A stretch of DNA of 64,000 bases from an uncultured Clostridia bacterium. Lineage in GTDB: Bacteria > Bacillota > Clostridia > Oscillospirales > Acutalibacteraceae. The notes beneath the pieces were generated by a model. The model saw only the letters and a list, made by a program, of their open reading frames with translations, ran no database searches and had not been told where the DNA came from. The stretch covers positions 60,143-124,142 of the forward strand of contig CANRMX010000002.1 in assembly GCA_947631855.1 (NCBI GenBank). Reading direction: 5' to 3'. Below are positions 19,198 to 29,393 of the stretch, piece by piece. Both the position numbers and the translations under genes were made by a program. Each line of letters opens with the position of its first letter. The first letter of the stretch is position 1.

Positions 19198-21258
19198 TTA
19201 CTCTCCCGGCTCGATGGGGTCGCCCTCGGGGGGCAGATCGGGCTCGCTGGGCTCCTCGCTCTCGCTGTTGCTCTCCACCGGCGGGGTGTAGCCATAGATC
19301 ACGGACTCCACGTTTTCGCTGTCATAGTTGAACGTGAGCTGGCAGTATTGCTGGCCGTCCAGCTCCACCACCACGGCGTCACTGCCGGAGGTGCCCTCAT
19401 AGGTGAGGGTGTAGGTGGCGGCGTAGGCCGGGTTGATCACCTGGGTCTCCACCACCGTGCCGTTGCGGTACACCGTCATGGAAATATCCCGATCCACGCC
19501 CACGGGCAGCGGCAGGGAGTATGTCAGCGTCTTGATCGCGCCCTTGCCGGAGCTGACCACGATATCCACCGTGGAGCCCTCGGAGACCTCGCTGCCGGCG
19601 TTGGGATTGGTGGAGATCACCGTGTCCTTGGGCTCGGTGCTGGTGTCGTCATAGGTGATGCTGCCCGCAGACAGCCCGGAATCCTCCAGCCGTGCGGTGA
19701 CATTGTAGAGCAGGTCGCCCACCAGCTGGTCGGGCACCTTCACCTTCTTGATGGCCGGGCCCTTGCTCACCTTCAGGGTGACCACCGTGCCCTCGTCCAC
19801 CTGGGTGCCGGCAGGCGGGTCGGTGGTCACCACCTTGCCCACCTCGATCTCGTCATCCGCCACGTTTTCAGAGCGGCAGCTGAGCCCGTATTGCTTCAAA
19901 GTGGCAATGGCGTCGGCCTGGGTATACCGGCTCACATCGGGAATTTCCACCTGTTGGATGGTTCCGTTGACGATCAGTTCCACTTCCCGGCCCTTCTTCA
20001 CCATGATGCCCGCCTGCGGGGTCTGCTTCAAAATCTCCCCGGACTGCTTGCTGGGGTCGTTGCCCTCGGTGGTCTTGAAGCTGAAGAAATCGGCGTACTC
20101 CGGGTTGCTCAGCAGATCCTGATAGAGCATCCCTTCCAGCTGGGGCATGGGGATCTGCTCCTCCACCGGCTGGGCGGTGAGATCCTCCCAGTTGTTGAGC
20201 AGCCACACCGCGCCCACCGCGATGAAGATGACGATCACCGCCGCGATGACGCCTTTCACCACCATGGCGCCCTTGGCGCTGCGGGTGGAGCGCACCAGCT
20301 CCTCCTCGTATTCATAGCTGTCCTCATACCGGGGCGCTGGGCGGTTGCCGCCGTAGCTGTTCCGCTGGTTGCGGGCGGGCTCATAGGGCGCGGGGGCCGC
20401 CAGCGCGTCATACCGGAACACGGTGTTGGGGTCCCGGCGGAACCGATCCAGATCGTGCAGCATCTCTCCGGCGGACTGGAACCGATCCACGGGGTTTTTC
20501 TCCATGGCCTTCATGGTGATCTGCTCCAAGCCCCTGGGCAGAGAGGGATTCAGCTCCCGGGGCATCACGGGCTTGGCCTGCAGCTGCATCAGCGCCACGG
20601 ACACCGCGTTTTCCGCCTCGAATGGCAGTCGGCCGGTGGTCATCTCATACAGCATCACGCCCAGGGAATAGATATCCGCCTTGTCGGTGATGTAATCGCC
20701 CCGGGCCTGTTCCGGCGCGATATAGTGCACCGAGCCGATGGCCTTGTCGGTCATGGTCTGGGTCTCGCTCTGCAGGAAGCGGGCGATGCCGAAATCGGCC
20801 ACCTTGATGGAGCCGTCCTGCAAAAGCATGATGTTCTGGGGCTTGATGTCCCGGTGGATGATCCCCTTGGAATGGGCATGCTCCAAAGCCCGGAGGATCT
20901 GCAGGGTGAAGTGCACCGCCTCGTTCCAGCGGATCACGCCCTCCTGCTCGATGTATTCTTTCAGGGTGATGCCGTCGATGTATTCCATCACGATATATTG
21001 CAGCCGGTCGCCGAAGCTCACGTCGAAGACCTCCACAATATTGGGATGGGACAACAGCGTGATGGCCTTGGCTTCGTTGCGGAAACGCCGCAGGAAATCG
21101 TTGTTATTCGCCAGCTCCTCCTTGAGGATCTTGATGGCCACCCAGCGGCCCTCGGTCCGGTCATAGGCCCGGTACACATAGGCCATGCCGCCCACGCCGA
21201 TCAGGTTGTGGATCTCATAGCGCCCATCCAGCCTTTTGCCTACAAATCTGTCCTCCAT
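19198..21258 (-). CDS. prkC: Ser/Thr protein kinase with PASTA domains (Stk1/PrkC family)
   Basis: Hanks kinase IIHRDIKPQNIML, DFGIARF; one TM; three PASTA-like repeats. Confidence 0.95.
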   Translation of the reverse strand: MEDRFVGKRLDGRYEIHNLIGVGGMAYVYRAYDRTEGRWVAIKILKEELANNNDFLRRFRNEAKAITLLSHPNIVEVFDVSFGDRLQYIVMEYIDGITLKEYIEQEGVIRWNEAVHFTLQILRALEHAHSKGIIHRDIKPQNIMLLQDGSIKVADFGIARFLQSETQTMTDKAIGSVHYIAPEQARGDYITDKADIYSLGVMLYEMTTGRLPFEAENAVSVALMQLQAKPVMPRELNPSLPRGLEQITMKAMEKNPVDRFQSAGEMLHDLDRFRRDPNTVFRYDALAAPAPYEPARNQRNSYGGNRPAPRYEDSYEYEEELVRSTRSAKGAMVVKGVIAAVIVIFIAVGAVWLLNNWEDLTAQPVEEQIPMPQLEGMLYQDLLSNPEYADFFSFKTTEGNDPSKQSGEILKQTPQAGIMVKKGREVELIVNGTIQQVEIPDVSRYTQADAIATLKQYGLSCRSENVADDEIEVGKVVTTDPPAGTQVDEGTVVTLKVSKGPAIKKVKVPDQLVGDLLYNVTARLEDSGLSAGSITYDDTSTEPKDTVISTNPNAGSEVSEGSTVDIVVSSGKGAIKTLTYSLPLPVGVDRDISMTVYRNGTVVETQVINPAYAATYTLTYEGTSGSDAVVVELDGQQYCQLTFNYDSENVESVIYGYTPPVESNSESEEPSEPDLPPEGDPIEPGE

Positions 21259-21289
21259 AGCTTTTTACCACCTTTCCTGGGTTTCCCTT

Positions 21290-22033
21290 TTATTCCCTGT
21301 GATCGCTGATCACGGCCACCGTCACGTTGTCCGCGCCGCCACTTTCCAGCGCCAGATCGACCAGCGCCTCCACCAAACCGTCGGGGTCGCCGTCATGTTC
21401 TTCCATCGTCTTAAGCAGCACGCCGTCTTCTGCGTACATGGTCAGGCCGTCGGTGCAGGCCATCGCCAGGTCGCCGGGGCTGAAATCGAAACAGGAGTAG
21501 TCGCACTGCACTTCCTCGTGGATGCCCAGCGCCCGGGTGATGATGTTCCGCTGGGGATGGACCCGGGCCTCCTCCGGGGTGATCTGCCCGAAGCTCACCA
21601 GATCCTGCACGAAGGAGTGATCCACCGTGATGGGGGCCAGCCCGCCAGCGCGTTTCAGATACGCCCGGCTGTCGCCCACATGGGCCACATGGAGGTACCC
21701 GTCCGCGGCCAGCAGCACCACCACCGTGGTACCCATGCCCTGCAGGGCGGCTTCTTCCTGGGCAGCCCCGTATACCGCAGCGTTGGCTTTTCCCACCGCG
21801 TTTAAGATCAGCGTGCGGATGCTCTGCCGTTCCAGCTCCGGCGAGAAGCCGTCCTCCAGCGTCTCCCGGACGACTTTCGCCGCCAGGGCGCTGGCCACTT
21901 CGCCGCCGTGTGCGCCGCCCACGCCGTCGCACACCACGGCCCAGGCCGCGTTTTCGCTGAAGCTGCCGCACGCGCAGCTGTCCTGATTGCTGGGCCGTAC
22001 CAGGCCCGTATCGGTTCGGAAACTAACCTGCAT
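21290..22033 (-). CDS. prpC: PP2C family Ser/Thr phosphatase (PrpC/Stp1)
   Basis: DTGLVRPSNQDS, VVCDGVGGAHGGE, VGDSRAYL, MACTDGLT; start at MQVSFRTD with AAGGAGGG. Confidence 0.94.
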   Translation of the reverse strand: MQVSFRTDTGLVRPSNQDSCACGSFSENAAWAVVCDGVGGAHGGEVASALAAKVVRETLEDGFSPELERQSIRTLILNAVGKANAAVYGAAQEEAALQGMGTTVVVLLAADGYLHVAHVGDSRAYLKRAGGLAPITVDHSFVQDLVSFGQITPEEARVHPQRNIITRALGIHEEVQCDYSCFDFSPGDLAMACTDGLTMYAEDGVLLKTMEEHDGDPDGLVEALVDLALESGGADNVTVAVISDHRE

Positions 22034-23081
22034 TTTCGTTCCCTCCTTCATGCCTGCGCTTTAATTGCCCGCAGGAGGCTTCTATGTCCGAGCCCAGGGT
22101 GCGCCGCACGGTGCAGGCGATGCCCCGGGAGGATAGGATCTCGATAAACCGCTGCTGCCGCTCCCGCTGGCTTTTGCGGTACCCGGCGCCCTCCACGGCG
22201 TTCACCGGGATCAAGTTCACGTGGGCCAGCATCCCCTTGAGCCGGTCGGCCAGCTCCAGCGCGCACGCGTCCGAATCGTTGACGCCCCGGATCATGGCGT
22301 ATTCAAAGGATATTCTCCGGCCCGTGGCCTTGGCGTAGTGCCGGCAGGCCTTGAGCAGCGCCTCCACGTTCCACCGGCGGTTCACCGGCATGGTGCGGTT
22401 GCGGATGGCGTCGTTGGGCGCATGGAGCGACACCGAAAGGGTCAGCTGCAATTTCCGCTCCGCCAGGTCGTAGATTTTGTCCACCAGCCCGCAGGTGGAA
22501 AGGGAAATATGCCGCATCCCGATGTCCATCCCATTGGGGTCGCTCACCAGCTCCAGAAAGCGCAGGACGTTGTCATAATTGTCCAGCGGCTCCCCCATAC
22601 CCATGAGCACGATATTGGAAATGCGCACGCCCTCGTCCAGCGACGCGGCCTGCACCTGGGACAAAATTTCCGAGGCGGTGAGGTTCCGGGAAAATCCGCT
22701 GCGGCCGGTGGCGCAGAAGTCACATCCCATTTTACACCCAACCTGGGTGGAAATGCAAATAGAAGTTCCGTGGCGGTACCGCATCAGCACGGATTCCACA
22801 AATTCTCCGTCGTTCATGCGGAACAGATACTTCACCGTGCCGTCCTTGGAGACCCGTTTGAGCTCCACGGCGGCGCTTTTGATCTCGTACCGCGCCCGCA
22901 ACTGCTCCCGCAGTTCCTTGGAGAGGTCGGACATCTGGGAGAAATCGCCCACGCCTCTGGCCAGCCAGCGGAACACCTGGGCCGCCCGGTATTTCGGCAG
23001 GCCCATTTCCAGAAATTCCGCCTCCAGTTCGCCGGGCGTCATCGACTTGATATCCAGTTTTCCCAAAAAGTTTTGATTCAT
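22023..23081 (-). CDS. rlmN: 23S rRNA (adenine2503-C2)-methyltransferase
   Basis: STQVGCKMGCDFCATGRSGFSRNLTASEILSQV, GMGEPLDNYDNV, HISLSTCG. Confidence 0.96.
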   Translation of the reverse strand: MNQNFLGKLDIKSMTPGELEAEFLEMGLPKYRAAQVFRWLARGVGDFSQMSDLSKELREQLRARYEIKSAAVELKRVSKDGTVKYLFRMNDGEFVESVLMRYRHGTSICISTQVGCKMGCDFCATGRSGFSRNLTASEILSQVQAASLDEGVRISNIVLMGMGEPLDNYDNVLRFLELVSDPNGMDIGMRHISLSTCGLVDKIYDLAERKLQLTLSVSLHAPNDAIRNRTMPVNRRWNVEALLKACRHYAKATGRRISFEYAMIRGVNDSDACALELADRLKGMLAHVNLIPVNAVEGAGYRKSQRERQQRFIEILSSRGIACTVRRTLGSDIEASCGQLKRRHEGGNENAG

Positions 23082-23087
23082 GGGCGC

Positions 23088-24446
23088 TCACTCGCGTTTT
23101 TGAAAAGCGGCGGCAAAAAAGCCGTCCGATGCGCCGGCAAAGGGCATCATGGTCAGATGATGGGCCGGCTCGTCCAACTGCCGGCGGATACCCGGCAGTT
23201 CTATGGGTAACGGGACGAACGCCCGGTTTTCTTCCAGGAAACGCTCCGCCACCCCGCCGTTTTCGGCGGGATTCAGCGTGCAGGTGGCGTACACCACCGT
23301 GCCGCCGGGCCGCAGGGCTTTGGCGACGTTTTGCAGGATTTGATATTGCACGGCGGGCAGCCGCTCAATCTCCTCAAACTTTTTATAGCGAATCTCCGGC
23401 TTCCGCCGGATGACCCCAAACCCGGAGCAGGGTACGTCGCACAGCACCCGATCCACCGGCGGGAGGTCGCCCATGGGCTGGGCAGCGTCCCCTTGCCGGG
23501 CCTCGATGCTCGAAATCCCCAGCCGGGCCGCGCCGCTTTGGATCAGCTTCACCCGGCCCTTGTAAAGGTCCACCGCGATGATCTTTCCCCTATCGCCCAT
23601 CTGCTGGGCCATGGTAAAGGATTTTCCACCGGGCGCCGCGCAGCAATCCAGCACGGTCTCGCCGGGCTGCGGTGCAAGAATGGCGCACACCAGCTGGGCG
23701 GAGAGGTCCTGCACGTGGAACAGCCCTTCCTCAAATTCCGGCAGCGATGCCGGAGAACCCCGGGCATCCAGCTTCCCGCAGGCCGGGAGGCCATCCATCA
23801 ATTCCAGCGCCCCGCCGTGCTCCTGCATAGCAGCAGCCAGCTCCTGGGGCGTGGTTTTCAGGGTGTTGACCCGCAGATATGTTTCCGCCCGCTCCCCGAA
23901 GGATTCCAGCAGGCGCAGGGTGATTTCCTTCCCGTAGCCGCGCTGCCACAGCTGGATCAGCTTCTCCGGCACGGAATACCGCAGGCTGAGCGCCCTGGGC
24001 GAATCGCCCGCAGGCAGGGCAAGCGCGGATTTCTTCCGGGCCAAAGCCCGCAGCACGCCGTTGACAAACCCTCTGTATTTTTCCTTGTCCGTGCCCCGGA
24101 GCAGCTCCACCGTCTCGTTGACTGCGGCGGGATCCGGCACCCGATCCAGATACAGCAGCTGATACGCTCCGCAGCGCAGGGCCATCCGCGCGGTAGCGTC
24201 CAGCTTCTTCCGGGGATCGGTCAGGCACTGGGCGATATACCAGTCCAGGGTGATCCGCTTCTCCAGCACGCCGTAAAAAATGGTGGCGGCCAGCGCGGCG
24301 TCCCGGCCGTCCAGGGCGGCCGCCCGCAGGGCCTTGTCCAGCACCAGATTGGAATACCCCTCGTTGTCCTCCGTTTGCAGCAGCGCGGTCAGCGCCGCCT
24401 TGCGGGCGTTCTGCTCCATACCCTCATCCTTGTTTTGTGGATTCAA
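23088..24446 (-). CDS. rsmB: 16S rRNA (cytosine967-C5)-methyltransferase
   Basis: N-terminal NusB-like domain; DCCAAPGGKSFTMAQQM, CDVPCSGFGVIRRKPEIR, YATCTLNPAENG. Confidence 0.95.
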   Translation of the reverse strand: MNPQNKDEGMEQNARKAALTALLQTEDNEGYSNLVLDKALRAAALDGRDAALAATIFYGVLEKRITLDWYIAQCLTDPRKKLDATARMALRCGAYQLLYLDRVPDPAAVNETVELLRGTDKEKYRGFVNGVLRALARKKSALALPAGDSPRALSLRYSVPEKLIQLWQRGYGKEITLRLLESFGERAETYLRVNTLKTTPQELAAAMQEHGGALELMDGLPACGKLDARGSPASLPEFEEGLFHVQDLSAQLVCAILAPQPGETVLDCCAAPGGKSFTMAQQMGDRGKIIAVDLYKGRVKLIQSGAARLGISSIEARQGDAAQPMGDLPPVDRVLCDVPCSGFGVIRRKPEIRYKKFEEIERLPAVQYQILQNVAKALRPGGTVVYATCTLNPAENGGVAERFLEENRAFVPLPIELPGIRRQLDEPAHHLTMMPFAGASDGFFAAAFQKRE

Positions 24447-25359
24447 ACCGGCTGCCGGGCTCCAGCGGGTGGCCCCGCAGGTATTCCCGGCCGGTCATGC
24501 GCTTGCCGTTGTCTGGCTGCACCTCACCGAGCGCCAGCGCGCCCTCGCCGCAATACACGATCAATTCCCCGTCCCGGTTTTCCAGCGTGCCCGGCTCTCC
24601 TTGCCCCGGCACGATTCGGGATGCAAACAGCCGCAGCCGCTTGCCGTTCAGATACCCGGCGGCGCAGGGCCAGGGATTCAGTCCCCGGATCCAGTTGTGC
24701 AGCTCCTGGGCGGGCCGGGCCCAATCCAGCCGGGCCATGTCCTTGGTCAGCATGGGGGCGTGGGTGGCCATGGCCTCCTCCTGCGGGGTGGGCGTGATCG
24801 TCCCCTGCTCCAGACGGTCGAGAGTCTCGAGCAGCAGTTCCGCCCCCAGCACCTTCAGCCGGTCGAACAGCTCCCCGGAGGTTTCCTCCGCCCCCACCGG
24901 GGTCTCCACCTGCAGCAGGATGTCCCCGGTGTCCAGCCCCTTGGCCATGCGCATAGTGGTGACGCCCGCCACGGCGTCGCCGTTCAGCACGCTCCACTGG
25001 ATGGGCGCAGCCCCTCGGTATTTGGGCAGCAGCGACCCGTGGACGTTCATGCACCCCATGGGCGGGATATTCAGCACCGCCTCGGGCAGCAGCTTGCCGT
25101 AGGCCGCCACCACGATCACATCCGGCTTGAGGTTCCGAATCTGTTCCTGCACGGCTTCGTCCCGCAGGCTGTCCGGCTGATAGACGGGCAGACCCAATTC
25201 CAGCGCACGGGCTTTCACCGCCGGAGGCTGCAGCCTGTGTCCTCGGCCCTGGGGCTTATCCGCCTGGGTGTATACCCCGCAGACCTCCCGGCCGGAATCC
25301 ACCAGCTTTTCCAACGTGGGCACCGCGAAATCCGGCGTCCCCATAAAAATCACACGCAA
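24424..25359 (-). CDS. fmt: Methionyl-tRNA formyltransferase
   Basis: MRVIFMGTPDFAVPTLEKL, NVHGSLLPKYRGAAPIQW. Confidence 0.96.
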   Translation of the reverse strand: MRVIFMGTPDFAVPTLEKLVDSGREVCGVYTQADKPQGRGHRLQPPAVKARALELGLPVYQPDSLRDEAVQEQIRNLKPDVIVVAAYGKLLPEAVLNIPPMGCMNVHGSLLPKYRGAAPIQWSVLNGDAVAGVTTMRMAKGLDTGDILLQVETPVGAEETSGELFDRLKVLGAELLLETLDRLEQGTITPTPQEEAMATHAPMLTKDMARLDWARPAQELHNWIRGLNPWPCAAGYLNGKRLRLFASRIVPGQGEPGTLENRDGELIVYCGEGALALGEVQPDNGKRMTGREYLRGHPLEPGSRFESTKQG

Positions 25360-25360
25360 A

Positions 25361-25864
25361 TCAGGCTTTCCCCTCTCCTTCGGACTTTGCCCTGCTTTCG
25401 GCCTCCAGCTCCTCGGTGGTCATCATCCGGGTGGCGTGGGCCGTGAACAGCACGCCGTGCAGGTGGTCGATCTCGTGGCACAGCGCCCGGGCGCACAGCT
25501 CCTCGCCGGTGAGCTTAAAGGACTTCCCGTTGCGGTCCTGGGCCTTCACCGTCACCTTCATGGGCCGGGTGACTTCCCCCCACATATCGGGATAAGACAG
25601 GCAGCCCTCCGCGCCGGTCTGCTCGCCGGAGGTGCGCACGATCTCGGGATTCACCAGCTCCACCGGGCCGTCGCCCACGTCGATGACGCACACCTGGCGC
25701 AGCACGCCCACCTGGGGCGCCGCCAATCCCGCGCCCTCCGCCTTGGCAAGGGTCTCCTTCATGTCGTCCAGCAGCTGGTGGAGCCGCTCGTCAAAGACCT
25801 CCACCTTGCGGCACTCCTTCTCCAGAATCTTGTCTCCGAAGCGTACGATGTTGCGAATTGCCAT
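25361..25864 (-). CDS. def: Peptide deformylase
   Basis: GAGLAAPQVG, EGCLSYP, CHEIDHLHG. Confidence 0.96.
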   Translation of the reverse strand: MAIRNIVRFGDKILEKECRKVEVFDERLHQLLDDMKETLAKAEGAGLAAPQVGVLRQVCVIDVGDGPVELVNPEIVRTSGEQTGAEGCLSYPDMWGEVTRPMKVTVKAQDRNGKSFKLTGEELCARALCHEIDHLHGVLFTAHATRMMTTEELEAESRAKSEGEGKA

Positions 25865-25880
25865 GTTCCTGATTCCTTTC

Positions 25881-28331
25881 TCACAAAATACGGTACGGAT
25901 TGGGGTCCACGTAAACCGTCACCGGACTAAACTCCCGCAGGGCCGCGAAGGATCTCAGCAGCCGGGCGGTCATCTCCCGCAGGGACGGGGAATTTCTGCA
26001 CTTGATGATGAGCTTATAGCGGTATTTTCCGCCCACTCTGGCCACCGCCGCCGGGGACGGAGGCAGCACCCGCAGGGGCAGGGCGGGATATTCTTTGGAG
26101 GCCATCTCTCCCAGCCGCTTCAAAAATTCCTGGGCGGCCGCCCGCACGATGGGTTCCTTTTCCCCCACAAAGCCCATCACCAGCAGATCCACAAAGGGCG
26201 GGTACAGCATGGCCTGCCGGTAAGCGATCTCCTCCCCGTAAAAGGAGACGTAATCCTGCCAGGCGGCAAACCGCAGGATGGGATTCTCCGGCACATAGGT
26301 CTGGATGATGGCCGTCCCGGGATATTTGCCCCGGCCGGCGCGGCCCACCACCTGATCCAGCAGATCAAAGGTGCGCTCGCCGGCGCGGTAATCGTCGGAA
26401 AAGAGGGATTGGTCGGCGGAAAGCACGCCCACCAGCGTGACGTTCTCAAAATCCAGCCCCTTGGCCACCATCTGGGTGCCCACCATCACGTCGAATTCGC
26501 CCCGGGCGAACTGATCCAGCTTCTTTTCCAGCGCGTACCGGGCGGCCACCGCGTCGGTATCCACCCGGAGGATGCGCGCCTGGGGCAGCAGCTCCTGGAG
26601 CTGTTCCTCGGCCTTTTGGGTGCCCAATCCCCGGAACGTCACCGCGTCCTCCCCGCAGGAGGGGCAGCGGGTGGAGTAGGGCACGGAATACCCGCAGTAG
26701 TGGCACATCAGCCGCCCGTTGGCCCGGTGATAGGTGAGTGAAATGCTGCAATGGGGGCAGGTGACCACCTCGCCGCAGGCAGTGCAGGCGGCAAAAGGCT
26801 GATAGCCCCGCCGGTTCAGCAGGACGATGGACTGCCGCCCGGCCTCGTAATTTTCGGTCAAAGCCAGCGCCAGCGTGTTGCCGATGGCCCGGCTGTCTCC
26901 CGGCGCGCTGTCCAGATTCATATCCACCAGCTGCACCTGGGGCATCCTGGCCGGGCCGTAGCGCTCCTTGAGCACGTGCAGCCCGTATTTGCCGGTCTGT
27001 GCCAGCCGGTAGGAATCCACCGAAGGCGTGGCGGAAGAAAGCAGGCAGAACGCCCCGGCCTGGGCGCAGCGCACCCGCGCCACCTCCCGGGCGTCGTATC
27101 GGGGGCTGGATTCGGACTTGTAGGTGTGCTCCTGCTCCTCGTCGATGACGATGAGCCCCAGCCGCTGCACCGGCGCGAACACCGCCGAACGGGTGCCCAC
27201 CACCACCGCGGCTTCGCCCCGTCGGACGCGTTTCCACTCGTCCATGCGCTCGCCCAGGGACAGCCCGCTGTGGAACACCGCGATCTCCCGGCCAAAGGCC
27301 TGCTGGAACCGCCGGATGGCCTGGGCGGTGAGGGCGATCTCCGGCACCATGACGATGACGCCTTTGCCCTCCTCCCGCACCCACTGGATGAGCTTCATGA
27401 ACACCGAGGTCTTTCCGCTGCCGGTCACGCCGTAGAGCAGCGCGGTGCGGGGCCCTTGGCTATCCAGATACTGGGCCTTGAGGGCTTCAAACACCCGCTG
27501 CTGTTCCGGGGACAGCACCGAAAGGGTGGGCCCTGTCTCCGACGCCAGCAGTTCCGGCCGCCGGTAGACTTCATATTCAAAAACCTCCGCCGCGCCTTTT
27601 TCCCGCAGGGCTTTCACCACGGAGGGCGACGCGCCGGTAAAGTAGCACAGCTCCTTTTCGGAGACCTCTCCCACGTCCAGCAGCGTTTGATAAACCTCCC
27701 GCTGACGAGGCGTGAGCTTGCCGGAAAAGTCCGGGATGGGGTGCACCATTTTGGACACCGCGTCCCGCAGGCGGCTGGCCGCCGTGTTGACCTTGCGCAC
27801 CACGTCCTTTTGCAGCAGATCGCCAAAGTCCGGCGATTCCTCGGTGATCCCCAGCTTCCCGGCGATCTGGTCCCGGGTCAGGGATTTGCCCGCCTCCCGC
27901 AGCAGCAGGATCAGCTGCCACTGGACGGGCGTGTACGCCTCCCGGTCGAAATCCTTGAAGTCGGGATCGAGCAGGTAACTGTCCCGAATGCGAAACTGCA
28001 AGCCCGCCGGGATCATCAGCCGCACCGCCTCAAACAGCGTGCAGTAGCAGCGATCCCGCACCCAAAGGGCCAGCTGCAGCATCTCGGGGGTGAGCAGCGG
28101 CTCCTTGTCCAGCACGGAGGCGATCTCCTTCACCTCCTGCCCGGCCTCGGCCGTCACCTCAAAGACCATGCCCACCCGGCCCCAGTTTCCGGAGCCAAAG
28201 GGCGCCAGCACCCGCATGCCGGGCCGGACGGACTCCCGCAAAGCCTCAGGGACGCCATAGGTGAAGAGCTTGTCAAAGTGGTACACGGTGTTCTCCACCG
28301 CCACCCGGGCAAAGAGGGTCTCAGCCGTCAT
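25881..28331 (-). CDS. priA: Primosomal protein N' (replication restart helicase)
   Basis: GVTGSGKTSVFMK, DEEQEHTYKS, zinc motifs CTACGEVVTCPHCS/CHYCGY..CPSCG. Start MTAETLFA chosen. Confidence 0.95.
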   Translation of the reverse strand: MTAETLFARVAVENTVYHFDKLFTYGVPEALRESVRPGMRVLAPFGSGNWGRVGMVFEVTAEAGQEVKEIASVLDKEPLLTPEMLQLALWVRDRCYCTLFEAVRLMIPAGLQFRIRDSYLLDPDFKDFDREAYTPVQWQLILLLREAGKSLTRDQIAGKLGITEESPDFGDLLQKDVVRKVNTAASRLRDAVSKMVHPIPDFSGKLTPRQREVYQTLLDVGEVSEKELCYFTGASPSVVKALREKGAAEVFEYEVYRRPELLASETGPTLSVLSPEQQRVFEALKAQYLDSQGPRTALLYGVTGSGKTSVFMKLIQWVREEGKGVIVMVPEIALTAQAIRRFQQAFGREIAVFHSGLSLGERMDEWKRVRRGEAAVVVGTRSAVFAPVQRLGLIVIDEEQEHTYKSESSPRYDAREVARVRCAQAGAFCLLSSATPSVDSYRLAQTGKYGLHVLKERYGPARMPQVQLVDMNLDSAPGDSRAIGNTLALALTENYEAGRQSIVLLNRRGYQPFAACTACGEVVTCPHCSISLTYHRANGRLMCHYCGYSVPYSTRCPSCGEDAVTFRGLGTQKAEEQLQELLPQARILRVDTDAVAARYALEKKLDQFARGEFDVMVGTQMVAKGLDFENVTLVGVLSADQSLFSDDYRAGERTFDLLDQVVGRAGRGKYPGTAIIQTYVPENPILRFAAWQDYVSFYGEEIAYRQAMLYPPFVDLLVMGFVGEKEPIVRAAAQEFLKRLGEMASKEYPALPLRVLPPSPAAVARVGGKYRYKLIIKCRNSPSLREMTARLLRSFAALREFSPVTVYVDPNPYRIL

Positions 28332-28536
28332 TGTCCTCAAAGGAGGTGGGCTCGACGATCTTATACTTGTTGTTGATGAAATCGTGGACAGCCAGGTCTA
28401 CCGGCTTCTCCACCAAAATCTCCCCGTTGGCCTCGGCCTTCTCCGCGATCTGCCGGGCGCGCTTGGCCACGGCGATCACCAGAGAATAGTAGCTCCTGTG
28501 GGGGGTACGGATCATGTTATCAGATGGCTTGAGCAT
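28321..28536 (-). CDS. rpoZ: DNA-directed RNA polymerase subunit omega
   Basis: RSYYSLVIAVAKRARQIAEKA; between gmk and priA. Confidence 0.9.
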   Translation of the reverse strand: MLKPSDNMIRTPHRSYYSLVIAVAKRARQIAEKAEANGEILVEKPVDLAVHDFINNKYKIVEPTSFEDNDG

Positions 28537-29137
28537 CGTTCAACACCCTTTCTATACAATCGGTATTTCTGCTGTATCTCAGTTTTTCCGCCTTGAGGAT
28601 CGCCCTGATCTCCGCCACGGCGTCCTCCAGCCGGTCATTGATGACGATGTAATCGTAGTCCTTGGCGTGGGGAATTTCCCCCTTGGCCGCCTCCAGGCGG
28701 CGCTGCACAGTGGCCTCGTCCTCGGTGCCCCGGCCGTGCAGCCGCTGGCTGAGCACCTGCATGGAGGGCGGCAGGATGAAGATGGACACGCATTCCGGCA
28801 TCAGCTTTTTGATCTGCCCGCCGCCGTCCACCTCGATCTCCAACACTACGTCATAGCCCTGGGCGGTCCAGTGCTCCACCGGCTCTCTGGGCGTGCCGTA
28901 GTAATTGCCCAGGTATTCGGTGTGCTCCAGCATCTTGCCGTTTTCGAGCATCTCCTCAAAGGCTTCCCGGCTGACGAAATAGTAGTGCTCCCCGTCGATC
29001 TCTCCCGGCCTGGGCGCCCTGGTCGTCGCCGAGACGGAATACCGCAGGGAATCGCCGGTCCTGAACAGCTCCTGCAGGATCGTCCCCTTTCCGCCGCCCG
29101 AGGGCGCGGAGATCACCACCAGCAAGCCCTTACTCAT
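28520..29137 (-). CDS. gmk: Guanylate kinase
   Basis: [24 protein letters not shown]...[22 protein letters not shown]; internal start chosen over the track start at 29209. Confidence 0.96.
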   Translation of the reverse strand: MSKGLLVVISAPSGGGKGTILQELFRTGDSLRYSVSATTRAPRPGEIDGEHYYFVSREAFEEMLENGKMLEHTEYLGNYYGTPREPVEHWTAQGYDVVLEIEVDGGGQIKKLMPECVSIFILPPSMQVLSQRLHGRGTEDEATVQRRLEAAKGEIPHAKDYDYIVINDRLEDAVAEIRAILKAEKLRYSRNTDCIERVLNDAQAI

Positions 29138-29378
29138 GGGGTTCCTCCTCGTTGAAGCGCCCGGCCACCGTTTCCGGCAGGATGCCCGAAAGCACCACGC
29201 TGCCGCCATCCATGATGATCACCGTCTTGGTGCGGCGGCCAAAGGTGGCGTCGATCAGCTGGCCGGATTCCCTGGCCTCCTGAATAAAGCGCTTGATGGG
29301 GGCAGAATCCGGGCTGACTATCGCCAGCACTTTCTCCGCGGAAACCATATTGCCAAAACCGATATTGATGAGTTTCAT
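29130..29378 (-). CDS. remA: RemA family (DUF370) extracellular matrix regulator
   Basis: [57 protein letters not shown]. Confidence 0.95.
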   Translation of the reverse strand: MKLINIGFGNMVSAEKVLAIVSPDSAPIKRFIQEARESGQLIDATFGRRTKTVIIMDGGSVVLSGILPETVAGRFNEEEPHE

Positions 29379-29393
29379 TCCGATCCTCCCTTT

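Noticed and set aside
18307-21309. 1000-aa plus-strand ORF antisense to rsgA and prkC
   Set aside because: Shadow ORF of two conserved genes; no motif.
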